Positions 48,289-60,880 of a stretch of DNA of 64,000 nt are shown here, in pieces. The DNA comes from Anticarsia gemmatalis (taxonomy: Eukaryota > Arthropoda > Insecta > Lepidoptera > Erebidae). Each line of letters opens with the position of its first letter. Within the stretch, counting starts at the first letter, position 1. The DNA is taken from positions 10,540,001-10,604,000 of the forward strand of contig NC_134753.1 in NCBI RefSeq assembly GCF_050436995.1, in the 5' to 3' direction. A program made the position numbers and the translations under genes. Below the pieces are notes generated by a model. That model was not told the DNA's origin and ran no database searches. It saw nothing but the letters and a program-made list of their open reading frames with translations.

Positions 48289-48384
48289 GTAGCGCAATTC
48301 TCTACAGTTGGTACTGTTGAGTATCGATAATTTAAAACATACTGCCAAAATAGTCCCTATGGAGCCCGCCAGGGGAGCTGATCA
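48289..48384 (-). mobile_element. MITE family 1, copy C (truncated)
   Basis: In reverse orientation it runs GTAGCGCAATTCTCTACAG, then GAGTATCGATAATTTAAAAC, ACTGCCAAAATAGT, GGAGCCCGCCAGG and GAGCTGATCA. It breaks off there, where copy D begins, so roughly half is missing. Confidence 0.7.
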
Positions 48385-48386
48385 AT

Positions 48387-48541
48387 ACCGCGATTCTCTA
48401 CAATTATTGGAGCCATCGAGTATCGAGAGTTTGCCATTTAAAATGAACTGCAAATATAGTTTCTACGATGTCTACGATAATATACGATAATACGATATAC
48501 GATACTACATTTTTCGATAGCCGGTTGTGGAAAATCGAAGA
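48387..48541 (-). mobile_element. MITE family 1, copy D, in tandem with copy C
   Basis: It starts TACCGCGATTCTCTACAATT and has CATCGAGTATCGAGAGTTTG and CATTTAAAATGAACTGCAAA. The middle is replaced by expanded TACGATA-type repeats (48473-48510) and the end reads TTCGATAGCCGGTTGTGG. It has the same orientation as copy C, with only a few bases between. Confidence 0.65.
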
Positions 48542-49435
48542 AGAAAACAACGAGTTCTGAGATAAACTCATACAAACATGAGACGTAAGTAATGTCATCA
48601 TTATTCCTTACGCAATAAATAATGTCCTTATGTAGTCATAACCGTGACACCACTAACATTGAATATATGGGTTATTTTTAGGAATTATTTCACTAACGTG
48701 GAACAATACTTTGTTGTATTTCAGTAAACGTAATACTTATTATATTTTGTTGTTATTTCCTTATACATCTCTTATGTTCTAAGTATTGTTTTTAGGGAAT
48801 AAGAGATTTTCCAAATAGCTCTTGAGCTGTTTACTTTTGCCCAATTTGCCATGAAAAAGTCCCTTATACCTACTGTATATTAGGAACGGTAAGGGTCATC
48901 AATAGTAAATTCCAATGCAAGCAAGATTACTATTGCGTGTGCATTGCAATGGGTTTGAATACGATTTCTTAGTTACGATATAGAACTTAAAAATATGTAA
49001 TGCTTTTGAAAAAAGCTAGCCAGTTTTCAGATAGTAATATTAATTGGGAATTTATTTAGGGAACTCTTTAGTTTAGAAATCACTAAAATTAGGTACGTAC
49101 GACTTATTGACATAGTTATTGTTGTGAGTTTCCAAATCATATTTTTATAGTCATACGAGTACATACTTTAAGGGTTTTACACTTACGTCATACGCACTTT
49201 TTTCCTTATAAATCTGCGTAAGCAAACTATGAAAGTTTTGTAGACTATTTATAACAATTCCATTCACGAAATTGATAAACAGTTAAGGAAGTCTTGCCTT
49301 TTTGGTTTAAATTTTCCTTGCAGCTAATCAATTTGGCTACCGTTTTTAAGAAGGTATTTATATAATAAGGAATTTATATGCTTATTTTTCTTCTGAAATA
49401 CCAATCTTGTGGTGAGACTTTCCCCATTATATTAA

Positions 49436-49852
49436 ACTAGCTGACCCGCGCAACTTCGCTTGCGTCACATAAGAGAGAATGGGTCAGAATTTTTCACGTT
49501 TTTGTAACACTTTTTACTGTTACTCTGCTCCTATTGATCGTAGCGTGATGGTACAAAATATGCTTTTTTTCACGAAAAATATTCTCAAAATTATTTATAT
49601 CTCTTAATATATGTAACGAAGTTGCGCTAAGGCATATCCGTCATTAAAACAGTTGCCATGACAACGGAATTTTGTTAATTCAATGTCATTATAATATTGA
49701 TTATTCGGGACTTCGTTCGCCACCTGAATTTTCCCGGGAAATGCGTATTTTCCCGGGATAAAAAGTAGCCTATGTCCTTTCTCGAGTATCAAAATATCTC
49801 CATACCAAATTTCATGCAAATCGGTTCAGTAGTTTAGGCGTGATTGAGTAGC

Positions 49853-49883
<31 letters not shown>

Positions 49884-49915
49884 GTTACTTTCGCATTTAT
49901 AATATTAGTATGGAT
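49436..49915 (+). mobile_element. RTE-like LINE 3' region, most complete copy
   Basis: It opens AACTAGCTGACCCGCGCAAC, then has TTCGCTTGCGTCACATAAGA and CTGCTCCTATTGATCGTAGC. Later come GAAATGCGTATTTTCCCGGG, AAATCGGTTCAGTAGTTTAG, a GACA microsatellite, and the end TTTCGCATTTATAATATTAG followed by TATGGAT. Minus-strand frames through it are not genes. The same pieces occur alone at 5001-5125 and 61667-61770. Confidence 0.75.
49852..49883 (+). repeat. (GACA)n microsatellite in the RTE-like tail
   Basis: About eight tandem CAGA/GACA units just before the element's terminal phrase. Confidence 0.9.
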
Positions 49916-50129
49916 GATGTTTTTTGTAAACCAATTCACCGTGGGGTTACCCAAATCGGAGTCGAATCCCCAAAACTCAAATGAGGAAAATTCTGGATCA
50001 ATGATGTTAGCTGGAGTCAAAGGTCGATTTAAGAAAAATATAATTTAATACTGAACACACGAGTATATGTTTTGTTGTAATTTTGCTAACCGTGAAACCT
50101 ACCCTTGTACCTACTAGTAATTCTTTACA

Positions 50130-50335
50130 CTAATATAGGGCTGGATCGCAGAACAACTTCAACACAAATTGATGTAGTACTGCTAGGACCCAATTTAACG
50201 TTCCTTCCGAAACACGGAATAACTCGGAATGCATAATATGGTCACCCATCCGTTGACCGACCCGGCAAGAGTAGCTTAATCTGAGAAATCGACCCGTGCG
50301 GCTGTAGCCACGAGCTCCTCTTACCAAAAAGGTCT
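50130..50335 (-). mobile_element. 5S-rRNA-derived SINE (SINE3 type), copy 1
   Basis: Read on the minus strand it has GATTAAGC (A-box side), then 22 bases to GGATGGGTGACC, the 5S internal promoter C box. Flanking phrases CAGCCGCACGGGTCGATTTC, GCATTCCGAGTTATTCCGTG and TTTCGGAAGGAACGTTAAAT are those of a lepidopteran repeat. It is not a functional 5S gene because the rest of 5S is absent. Confidence 0.7.
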
Positions 50336-51534
50336 TTTAAATTATGTCAGAGAGCATCCGGAAACATGAAAACAGCGATCGTTATAGAAGAATGTAACAT
50401 GCCTATTATTTGTTATGCTAAACCGTGTGTTGTCGCATTAAATGTCATGGCATAATGACACAGAGGCGTGTTAACGCTCGACCGAACACTACAAATTACG
50501 GGACAATTTGCTGAGAATTGTTTATAATGAATTAATGTTCGCAGAGTACGGCAGGCGGTTATTATGCTGATTTTATGACGACCGTTACTGTGGCTTATTC
50601 TCATCATTGGGATGGAAGGCGCCGTTTGTTTGTGAAGATGACCTGACACTGAGAAAACTAAGTAAAATCACGAAAATTACAGAGGACCCGTCTATTCCGT
50701 GCCTTATACAGTGCAATGTTCAGTAGCTCAGTCTATCTCGCGTGGATATTTCTCGTCGACGACTACTTCCACAACCAGACAAGCGTCTCAAGCAGATGGG
50801 AATTGAGTATACGATATATAAAGTTTTAAAAGAACGTGTTCCAAGTATTTAGAAATGTTCTACTAGTTGGTTTGTTATTAAAACAAACGTTGATGCTCTT
50901 TACTATGTAGTGGTGTCCTATGTGTTTCAAGGATAACGTCCAAAGCATTACCACCGAATGAAATGATAGTTTCTATTTTTTTTTCTTAATTTGATTTTTA
51001 ATTAATTATTTCCACATAACATATGATTACGCCCCTTACATTTTTTTAGGACAAAAGCAAATATCGTGTATCTCATCTTCAAGTAAATTGATACAAACAT
51101 ACCCCTCTTTGTATCAATTAACAATGAATAATCTGGATCATAATTCTATCGTTTTAGTTTGTCTTCCTACATCAGAACCCGACTCGTTCAATTGGTTTAA
51201 TGTCTTAATGGATACGCCTTTGATTAAGTTATTTATTTGTTATATAATTTGCATAGGAATTGACATAACAATGTAGGTAAATAGACATATGTTAAGCGAT
51301 GTTAAAATATGTAAAACATTGTTTGTGAACAGCAAACAGTATTTTACATAAGATTATATGGTGGTTGGTTTATAAGATAATGTGGCAATAAGGCCACGTC
51401 ATGAAGCAGAAGGCGTGGTGAGGGCGGGATTTTAAACTATGTGTCATCTAAACCATTACAGAAAAATATACGTCTAGTTATATCACAAAACAACATAAAG
51501 TAATACATGAAAAATAACTCCAAATTGGTTCATT
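50336..51534. other. Intergenic DNA with one higher-complexity block
   Basis: 50400-50660 is of mixed composition without repeat hallmarks (for example GTCATGGCATAATGACAC, a near-palindrome, and TTTATGACGACCG). It might be a conserved non-coding element. The rest is AT-rich and featureless. Confidence 0.3.
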
Positions 51535-51585
51535 AAAGTCCCGCTGCTGGGCAAAGGTCTCTTTATGGCTTGAGCAAGGGACAAA
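51535..51585 (-). mobile_element. LINE-tail scrap
   Basis: The minus strand reads CCTTGCTCAAGCCATAAAGA then GACCTTTGCCCAGCAGCGGG, a common end of lepidopteran LINE tails. Confidence 0.45.
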
Positions 51586-53610
51586 TTTTACCTTGAGCTA
51601 ACTAAACAAAAGTATCCTTTTTACTATATTATAAAGGCTACTAAACTTGTCTAGATGAATGATTGTCAATCTTTCACACAATAAATATTGATCGTATTTT
51701 GTTGATATTTGGTGCACACTGCAGTCTGCACACGAGAATAATCTGGATACTTTTGTACGAAGTTGCAACGTCTCTACCACAAAGCATTGCTAGTATTATG
51801 GAGAGCATCCAATTCAAGGTTGACAGAACTAGACCAACTTTCAATGATCAGCCAAAGACATAACATGAATCATGTACTACTCCAAATATTTCACACATTT
51901 ATTAATAACACTTACGTTCACGGTAAAACCATAATAGCCCATTCATTTCCTCTTCACGATCTAAACATAACTCAACGTATATTATTGAAGCAATTCTGGA
52001 AATAAACAGACCAATACGATCAATTACGAGATTTGGATGAAATCCGGTAAAATATGAGCGCACTATTTTAGAAGTTTCGAAAATGCATTTACAGAAACAA
52101 GTAAAATACTAAACATTGATTTAGCATTTTTGCAATGATGATCATGAATCATGTTTGTCTGTCTGTCTTTTAGGACTTTCTGTCTTTCATATAAATAAGT
52201 AAGAAATCACGACAAATACCGATTCCAAATTAAGAAGTTAAAAGCCATCATTATAACGTTCATTTTTAAAAATAATATCTAAATGTGTTTTAATATGCAT
52301 CTTATGAAAGAAATCATAGTGATAATCATGTGATATATTATTATGTGCGACTCAAATATGTGCAGAGTAAAGCTAATTTACTGGCGTGCTTCTGATATTA
52401 TAAACTCAAGATTTTTTCTTTGATTGTCAAAGCATGTAAGTTTTCATTCCAGTCTTGTTTATTACGATACATAATGTAAGTCTTTACCAACTTACTTACG
52501 AAATCGCGAAGATTATTTTTAAGGCTTAACAAAGATACTCACTGAATAAAAACCACGTCTATATTTTCTGCTAATTCACGAAACCATTAACCCGTACAAG
52601 CAAGCGATCGTATTAGGTAGGTATACTATTACTACTACCCGTCCAAATAAGATAGCACTAAAACGATAGCTGATAAACAAACAAACATTGAGTCATACAT
52701 CCATCCATACATACATAACTACATACATAAACGTATTGATGTCGATGTACTTATGTGCGAAACACCGGCTCCATTGCACTTGAGATTTAAGAATGATTTT
52801 TTGTTTGTTGTGATCGTGGGTTTTGCTGAATATTTTTGTATTCAATTTGGACAAATACATTTTCATTAATTAATCACTTTTCGAAACTAACTATTAGCAT
52901 GTAAGTCATAAACTATGCTGATTATCCATAAAACAAATGTCTTTAGCGCTGGGTCAACTCAATGGGACTAATAGGAAAGACGCACGGAGTCTGATTTCCC
53001 TGAATTAGAAAACCGGATTAGTAACTTAAGTTATTTATTTATTAAAGTTTTCCAAACACATAATATATAGTAACAGTATTTTGTACAAATATTTATTCAG
53101 AGGTACAAACATAACATAAAATATTAAGAACGTGACAAGTCTATTTTCTCGGTATACAATTAAATGTACAGATAGATCTAGTCCGATAGATTACTATGCA
53201 GATGTTATAATAGTACCTACAAGTATACCAGACTAAAACCACACTAGACGGTGTCTGCACAAAAATATTAGCTAATGAATGAATGATTTCAGGTTCAATT
53301 ATAGATTTGATGAATGTTCCGTGCGCTGAGCCAGGAAATCGGAACATACTTCTTTCTTATCCAGTCACAGGGAGATAGATGTCAAGTTAAACATATTACT
53401 TTTAAACGGCTGGTAGAGATATTTATGTACTGATAACGAACTACGAGAAACGTCACTCAAATATAATAGCAGCATAAGAAAACGCTTTACCTTAATCGAT
53501 AAGCGTTTCTGACTTTTTAAAAATATTTTTATTACCTGCATTGAATGAAAAATTCTCAATTTAAATACGCGTATCTCTATTTAACACAAGCCAAGCATGA
53601 TTATTGACAC
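51586..53610. other. Intergenic DNA, no gene recognised
   Basis: AT-rich. CATA/CATC-type runs (CATACATCCATCCATACATA) at about 52690-52730 are a degenerate microsatellite. Confidence 0.5.
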
Positions 53611-53775
53611 TAGTACCGCGATTCTCTCTCCCTATCGACCACTGACAATCGGCTAGCTATAAAAAAAAATGTATACCAATCGGTTCAGCGGGCTCCGTAG
53701 GAACTATTTTTGCATTAGATTTTAAATGTCAAACTCTCGATACTCGACAATACCGACTGTAGAGAATTACTCTAC
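53611..53775 (+). mobile_element. MITE family 1, copy E
   Basis: It starts TAGTACCGCGATTCTCTC and ends ACTGTAGAGAATTACTCTAC. It has TCGGCTAGCTAT, CAGCGGGCTCCGTAGGAACT and CAAACTCTCGATACTCGACA inside. Confidence 0.75.
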
Positions 53776-54629
53776 CGATTAATAAAGAAAAAGACAATAA
53801 CACCCCTTCTTTTATTTAAAACATTTTTCTATGAATGCTGTTAAGTATTATGCTAACTCACGCTTACTACAAGATAAGGTGAATTTTCCTACTCTCCATA
53901 TTTAAAACTCAATGTTTATGAATTCCATTGTCACCTCTAACAAAGTTGGCAACAATATCTAAAACGTTCAAAAGAACCGTTGCCAAGGATCCTAAGTTAA
54001 GTCGACCCTAATGTAATTTCTATTTTTCGGATTCAAATTTGGCAGTGTGAAGGAAAAAGCATTGTTCATTCTGTTGTAGGGCATAAGTTTCATGTTTGTA
54101 AAGTTAAAAGTACTTGAAAACTGACATTTGGCAAGGAACAAAGGGTTGGGAAATAGATCGGTTCTAACATTTGCTTTCCGATAGGACTTTAGAGTTTCAT
54201 AGCATTATTCTTGGCACGAGACGTTCAGTGTTTGTAGCAGTCGCTCGAAGACAAATCGAATTATGTTCCGTAAAATGCTATGTTGTGACAAATATATTTT
54301 GTACTAGGATGCGTGAAAATATGAATCGTTAGTAAATAATTCCGGGTTTTAATTAATTATTGTAATTGTGTCTTAAGAAAACAAATATATTTCAATACAA
54401 AACAATTATTATTTGCAATCGATAATAGCAGCTGGAGATTAAACGAAAATGTTTGTATTTTTTTTGCATGACGTGTAAATCATAATGATTTTTTAGTACT
54501 GTGACTACACTTATTATTTTTAAATACCAGCGAAAACTAAACTGCTCGAACCAGGCCGAAAAATCACGGGAAATTTTAACACAGAGAAGTTTGACGATTA
54601 AAATCCACTAAATCATAATCGTATGACAT

Positions 54630-54780
54630 TGGACACGCGGTGGACGGACGTCATAACGCGCGCAGTGAAATTTGGCAGAAGAGCCGCCGTTATCAGCGGC
54701 CGGCGTGCGATTTATAGCACTAATCTACGTTTCCGAATACACCCCGTTAGCACCGGCCGATTGCAAAGAATATGAGGCAG
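54630..54780. promoter_or_regulatory. GC-rich non-coding island
   Basis: A CpG-rich block (GGACGTCATAACGCGCGCAG, GAGCCGCCGTTATCAGCGGC, CACCGGCCGATTGCAAAG) contains a CRE-like ACGTCA and a posterior-Hox-like GATTTATAGC. No exon is visible. It could be a distant control element of gremlin or of a gene beyond the window. Confidence 0.25.
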
Positions 54781-54800
54781 ATGCGATACTAAAATGAGTT

Positions 54801-54943
54801 CAGTAGTGCAATTCTCTGCCACTATAGACTATCGAAAACCGACAAGCTATCGATAAATTTTGTATGAAAATCTGATCAGTGCATCTACCGGGCGCCATAA
54901 GAACTACTTTGGTAAAACATTTTAAATGTCAATCGTGCTACAG
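54801..54943 (+). mobile_element. MITE family 1, copy F (3' part deleted)
   Basis: It starts CAGTAGTGCAATTCTCTGCC. It contains AAAATCTGATCAGTGCATCT, ACCGGGCGCCATAAGAACTA and ATTTTAAATGTCAAT, then jumps to CGTGCTAC. The GATACTCGACAGTACCG part is missing. Confidence 0.65.
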
Positions 54944-56249
54944 GTTTATTACTTCAGAGTGTGAAAAAAATAAAATTTGTGTAAATTGTACGATGTACGA
55001 ATCATCTTATCATTGTCCTTTAGTTGGCTGTCTTATTGAAATCCTTGGTTTTTCATGCAAAGATTCACCAGTAGGTACTATCTTAACTCAAAATTGACGT
55101 TACAGTATCTGTTTTTGAGCTTATTTACCTTTGTCAGAGCAATACCTAAATCTCATAAGTATGTAGAAACTTTAAAATCTATTACCAATAAAATCAGTAA
55201 GACTTGCGGCATATAATACACGACAAATCCAAACATATTTCTGCTACATTCAACCAATAAGAAAACAAGCAAAATTCTATATATTTGAAACCTGAACAGT
55301 ATTCACTGAAGCAGTAGAGATCGGTAGAAACATAAATTATACATGAGGACATACTTGACTAGATTGTCCTGGTACGTTGCCAGGACCCGCCGTCTTACCC
55401 CGGAAGCCTTCTATAAATCTTATCAGATATCTTTTCCAATTTGATCTAGAACGATAAAACTAGCTAAGGTATAATATTTTCGTATGTGATGCAAGTGCCA
55501 AATATTGTATAAGCCAGACTAGGAGCACTGTAGTAAAGTTCTGTTACTGTTAGAGAAATCGGCAGAATGATGAAAATCTTCTGGGATAGATGACACTATG
55601 GGGAATCTATTGTAGGGACAAATTGTAAAACCATATTGTTCTTATTCAAGAAATTATCATTTAAATAAAATACTAAACATTCTATAAATTAAAGGCATTA
55701 TAAAGAACCCGACTCACACTTAGGCTGTCTGTATCAAATAGACTGATTTTGGGCTGAATTTTTTAGAGCTATTCCGTTATACATCAAGTGAAATAAAAAA
55801 ATCAATACAAAATCGAGTAAGTTATAAAAAGAAATCAAGACAAAAAATCTTATAAGATAGAGCAACGTTAATCTATGGGGAAACCCTACACTACACACAT
55901 CATATTACTATCATCATGATGACACCACAAACACGTAGCATATACCTCATCAATTTACAGCATTCCTTTAAATGAATCGTACAAAGGTCTCAAAGAGGCA
56001 AAGTGCAGAATTTTTAGTACTCAGTCATTTGATATCATGAATGATTCTATTGCACCATTGTAACGTAATCAGGAAATCCCCTCGGTTCTTGGGAATGGAA
56101 TCTTCATTTGTAGCCGGAAGTTTGCTATCTATAATATTAAGTTTTAATAAGCTTGTATCAACTTATAAATCCGCTTTTGACATATAAATAAGTTATTAAA
56201 ACGGTGTTTCTAAATTGATACTAGTTGATTAATAAGGACCTTAGTTCAT
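54944..56249. other. Intergenic DNA, no gene recognised
   Basis: AT-rich with no recognised repeat or exon. Confidence 0.5.
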
Positions 56250-56397
56250 GTAGCTCGATTTTCTACTACTATCAACTACCGACAACCGACTAGCAAAATC
56301 AATTTATCTCGGGCTCGGTGAGAACTATTTTGGCAGTACAGTTTAAACGTCAAACATTCGATACTCGACAGTACCGGCTGTAGAGAATTGCGCTACT
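56250..56397 (+). mobile_element. MITE family 1, copy G
   Basis: It starts GTAGCTCGATTTTCTAC and ends GGCTGTAGAGAATTGCGCTA, then CT. It is a close match to copy A but about 10 bases shorter inside. Confidence 0.75.
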
Positions 56398-56448
56398 AAT
56401 CATTACCGTACCACATATTTAAAGAAAAACCCTAAGTCAGCCTATTCG

Positions 56449-56545
56449 CGACAAACTGGAAAACTACTGAACGGATTTTCATGCGGCTTTCATTAATAGG
56501 CGGCAATGATTCATGTCTTCATGAGACAGGCTTTATTGGAATAGG
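56449..56545 (+). mobile_element. LINE tail fragment
   Basis: ACAAACTGGAAAACTACTGA, ACGGATTTTCATGCGGCTTT and CATTAATAGG then GATTCATG follow the common RTE-type phrase around CTACTGAACGGATTTT. Confidence 0.55.
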
Positions 56546-57689
56546 TTATTATCTGACATCTCGCTTATTACACTGACGAAATCTTATAAGAGTGATAAGT
56601 TAGTTGCTAGTTATTATCTATTAACTGATGTATTTAATGGTGAGCCTCTTAATGAATTAATTAAACTTATTATATGTATATGTCTTATCAAGAAATCAAT
56701 AGGAAAATCCTAGGAAAGAACATAGGTACATACATTTTATAGGAATATTTTCAATTCCATTGAAAGTAATTCCTTGAAGTTCATAAAGTATTTATGAATT
56801 ACAAGTTTATAAGTGAGGTCGGTAATGAATATTATAAATAATGTATTTAATTACAATTTCATTTAAATCATAACTTGACGGCGGCACATAAAGGATGTAT
56901 TATTCAACTTGTTAGTTCTATTACTAATTGTATTGAATGTTTTTGAATTTTGATTGATATTGCTACTTGTCGGTATAGGAAAATCGTTGGGTTATTTTAT
57001 TTATTTCTATCATAAGAACGTTACTTGCATCTTCTGCGAATAAAGCTAATCAGTTTGAGATGGGTAAAAAATCTGAGGATAAATTCTTCCGGACTTTTAA
57101 TAGCAATTTTTGTCAATACATGGCTGCTCTAGCCGCTTGAAACTTTATGCATCATTTAGCGGTATTAATACCAAGCTGCAGAAATCGCGGTGAAAAATAC
57201 GAATGTTAATGCAGGACCAATTTATTATGATATTGATTTTGTAAAATTACAGCAACTGTAGCTTTATAATAGCACATTTATTTGCTTCGGCTAATTGAGA
57301 CCCTCTATATTTGTGCCGTTCAAAGCAACGTATGTCATTGTATACTGATGTAAGCTCATTATAGTCTTTCCGTAACAAACAACAAAATTTACCAATCGCA
57401 GGTGGTCAATGCTTCATATGTATTACCTCTGACATTGACTTTGATTTTAAACGTATCAAACCGCAAATACCGCATTTTTATAGCGGCAAATATCAATCAG
57501 AAATATTTCATCCGTATTTATTTAATGCATCTTTCAAATCTAGGCCGAGTTTGATGAGGTTAGCTAAACTGGAGCGAACTAATTCTCGGTCCTAAGTCTG
57601 GATGTTTGGATATAGACAAGTGCTCTATGAAAACGATCCAAGGGATTAATCATAGATTACACCGACAGACAGTTATGCGTTCAATATTA
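56546..57689. other. Intergenic DNA, no gene recognised
   Basis: AT-rich; no exon or clear repeat was seen. Confidence 0.5.
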
Positions 57690-57770
57690 CTGGTGATAGT
57701 TTAAGGTTAAGCATTGGTATTGCGGTCTGGTAATGGATGGGTGACCACAGTTAGAGGTCTGGCATTGTGT
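57690..57770 (+). mobile_element. 5S-rRNA-derived SINE fragment, copy 2
   Basis: AGGTTAAGC (A-box side) is followed after 22 bases by GGATGGGTGACC at 57735-57746, the same spacing as in the copy at 50130-50335. The rest has decayed. Confidence 0.6.
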
Positions 57771-58298
57771 ACTTTGAAAATATGAATTGTAATTTGGTCG
57801 TGGGTATAAAATAGGTACCTAATACTATATAATCTGTTTTAATTCAATCTTATTTCACAGTGGGGTTTTACAACAAAACGTGGTAAAAAATAGGTATAGG
57901 TAAGGTAGGTAGAGTAAGATTATTCGGAAGATTAGAAACAATTAAAGTAAAGTTTAAAAGTGCTGCAATTCAGTTCGTTCATTGCAAATCTTTTAGTCAT
58001 TGCTTAGATTTAAATGTTATGTTATATTTAATTCATTATCATCATACAATGACGTTTTACAAGAGCTTCTAACAAAAAGCAGCATTTATTAAAATAATTT
58101 ACACTAATTTGCAATAATAATACGACATCAAAGCCATGGGAAATCAATACAACTATTAACTTTACATTTTCAATTTGAATTTTAAACATTCAAACATTCC
58201 ATAAAATCATTGTATTAAGCGCAAATAAAAATGTAACACCGCGCTTACCCCCGGTTTCTGAGGTACATTTAGGGAGTTTAAACGCTTTTAACCCCCTT

Positions 58299-58806
58299 TA
58301 AGCTGGGTACTCACACACGGTATTACTCGATAGTATTACTCGAATTCAAGTAAAAATCAATGTGTGGACCGCAAAACTCACAGCTCGAAGGCTCGCATCG
58401 AGCCGGCTCGATGGAATTAAATAAAACTAATTTCCTTCGCACTTACTCGAAGCGAGCCGTCGAGCTTGACTCAAGCGTGTGTACGTAACCGCGAGTGGCG
58501 CGATTCGAGCGTCAGTCCGCCATCATCATCATCCGTCATCCTTAACCCAGTACCTCCTTATGTGTTTTTTCTTCTTCCTTTCATTTTCTTTAATTCTTTT
58601 ATAATTAAGAACTGCGAGACTTGCTAAATACAGCCACCGTTTCCTTTGTAGCACAGACATCCTTTGGCTCGAACGGACCGGTGAATACTGAACGCTGCGC
58701 CTCACTCGATAGATAAATGCTGAATGTGTGGACGAAAGCCCATGCCATGGGTTTTACTCGACAGTTTAGCTCGATCGAGTAAAACCCTGTGTGAGTACGG
58801 AGCTTT
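58299..58806. mobile_element. Nested MITE rich in CTCGA
   Basis: The left end has AGCTGGGTACTCACACACGG then TATTACTCGA. The right end has TCGAGTAAAACCCTGTGTGA then GTACGGAGCT, its inverse with few mismatches. Inside, GGGTTTTACTCGA and TCGAGTAAAACCC form another hairpin near the right end. The interior is non-coding. Confidence 0.6.
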
Positions 58807-59216
58807 ACACACACGCTCTATCGCGCATGAAACTACAATCGCGCGTGTAAGCGCCGGTTCCCAATTGCCGGGTGTCGGATCCGAATATCAATAGGAGGTT
58901 CTAGTAGCAGAGCGTTTTATATGAAGCTATTCACATTTATCGTAAACCTTTATGTTCGGATTAACCGTAAATGAGTAATAACGACACCCGAGAAGTGGGA
59001 ACCAAGCGTAAGGGAAAAGGAAAGACCACGCGCCACGCTGGAATAAAAGTAGGAAGAAAATTTCCAGTTGTCACTCCGGGGTGACGGCATAGAGGGGGCA
59101 ACTGGGAATATAACAGCTGTCAAGCCCGCGAAGAAAATCGTGACCGAAGACCGCGCAGCTTTCCCGCGCGTAATCCTGTACGCTCCTAAGAACGTGCGAT
59201 AGAGCGTATGTGTAAA
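58803..59216. mobile_element. Second nested inverted-repeat unit
   Basis: TTTACACACACGCTCTATCG near 58804 pairs with CGATAGAGCGTATGTGTAAA ending at 59216. Inside, GGTTCCCAATTGCCGGGTGT (58855) pairs with CGACACCCGAGAAGTGGGAA (58981), and CCAGTTG (59064) pairs with CAACTGG (59099). It is a set of stacked foldbacks. Confidence 0.55.
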
Positions 59217-60880
59217 GGCGGCTAATGAATAGATAAACTACCGCTAAATGTACTCAGAAACCGGGCATTAGTGGTGGACAAGAGGTATCATTAGTCGATT
59301 ATAAAAACGATCTGATAAATCGATTGCGACATATCTGTCATTCAAACTCGAATAGAATGTTCGGCACGTTTGAGCCGAGTTTTTGCTGAATGAAGTCATA
59401 AGTAATATCGTCCCTGTTAAGGCTTATACTGCTCTAATAACTATCGTTTAAGTAGAGTACGTGATATCTATTCATTGTCTGACATAATACTATGAGAGCG
59501 CGCTTTTTGCACGTCTGGTGACTTTTCACTTTTGTTGTATGTGGTCATTGCTATATACAGAATCACATTTGAATGTACAGATTGTGTTTTATTGGGTTCT
59601 GTATATATTTGTTTTATTTTGTAGGCTTATTACTTTTTACCATTTTATTATTTTCAGGGCTTTAAAGTAGATTTATAGTAGGGCTTTACAGTAGGCTAGA
59701 TTTTGTTAGATTTTTTTTCAAAACATGGATTATTACCTATTGTTAAATGCTATTGTTAACTAAAAATTATTTTCAAAATGATTAAGTAAAACATATTTTA
59801 AAAAATAAAGTTTTAATCAAATTAGTGATGCGGTTTTATAAATTGATTTACTGAATAGCTATGCAAAAATCCTCAAATCACGGTAATAAATATTTACAAC
59901 ACTTCACTACGCAACTTCAATTACTATTAAACTATAAAAAAAGGGAATGACATCACCAAACTTCACCTTAAATAAAAACAAGTTTGTTCCCTAACACAGT
60001 TAGCGATAGTCGATAATAATTATGGGTTGATGTAGATAAGGCCATGTTCGCACTGTTCGTGTCTGTCACACCTCACTAACAACACTATGGACAGCGTACA
60101 ACACTATCGTGACAATTATTATTATTTTTGACATGATACATTTTTAATTTTATTTGTTGCCAGTTTTTTACGGGAAAATTTTACTTGGAGTAGATGAATG
60201 CTGGAATGGTCTTAGTATTGTTGATGGAATACTTTGTATTTGTTAAAATAATTCATTTATGGTGATCGCATCTAATGCGTTCTCTTTGATATTCTCATTG
60301 AAATTCAATTGAATATTCTGATATGAGTGTGTTACTATAATAAAGTCATATAATACGTAATATCGATGCTTAAAATTTAAGAGTGTAATCGAATCAGAAA
60401 TGAAAAAAACGATGTTTGTTTGTAAAATTCATTTACGATGAATACTGTTTAAACAAAGTATTAACAAATTAAGGATAACTGAAATATTTTGATTGTCACT
60501 TCACCGATAAAATAATTAGAAATAATTTATATTAATAAGTCATAATACAATATTTAAACCACAACATAATCACATATACGTGTAACTAAAATAAACAAGT
60601 AGCAATAAATTGAATATAAATATAACAAAGTAATAAAATATCGATAGAATCAATTATTAATTATAACGCTTATTATCTGTAATTCTATGTAAAGTCACAA
60701 CGCCTGCAGGTACAAAATAACCAATAACACAAGCGTCGAATGCAATTTTCCTTATCGAAGCTTTACCTTCTATTTAAGTCATTAATCAATATTTAATCAC
60801 ACAATTTCAAATTAAATTGAATGTTTTTAGGTTCGAAAATTATTATCAGTATTATCAGTATCTAACAAAAGTTCTGAACT

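Larger units (their letters stand above)
58250..59265. mobile_element. Composite inverted-repeat element, outer family as the 34-kb palindrome
   Basis: The left end CCGGTTTCTGAGGTACATTT and the right end AAATGTACTCAGAAACCGG are inverted. The right arm continues inward with GAATAGATAAACTACC, as in the palindrome at 34070-34177. Between them lie two further inverted-repeat units (58299-58806 and 58803-59216). No transposase frame was seen, so it is non-autonomous. Confidence 0.65.

Noticed and set aside
50230..50290. Possible 5S rRNA gene
   Set aside because: Only the internal promoter part resembles 5S; both flanks are those of a SINE.
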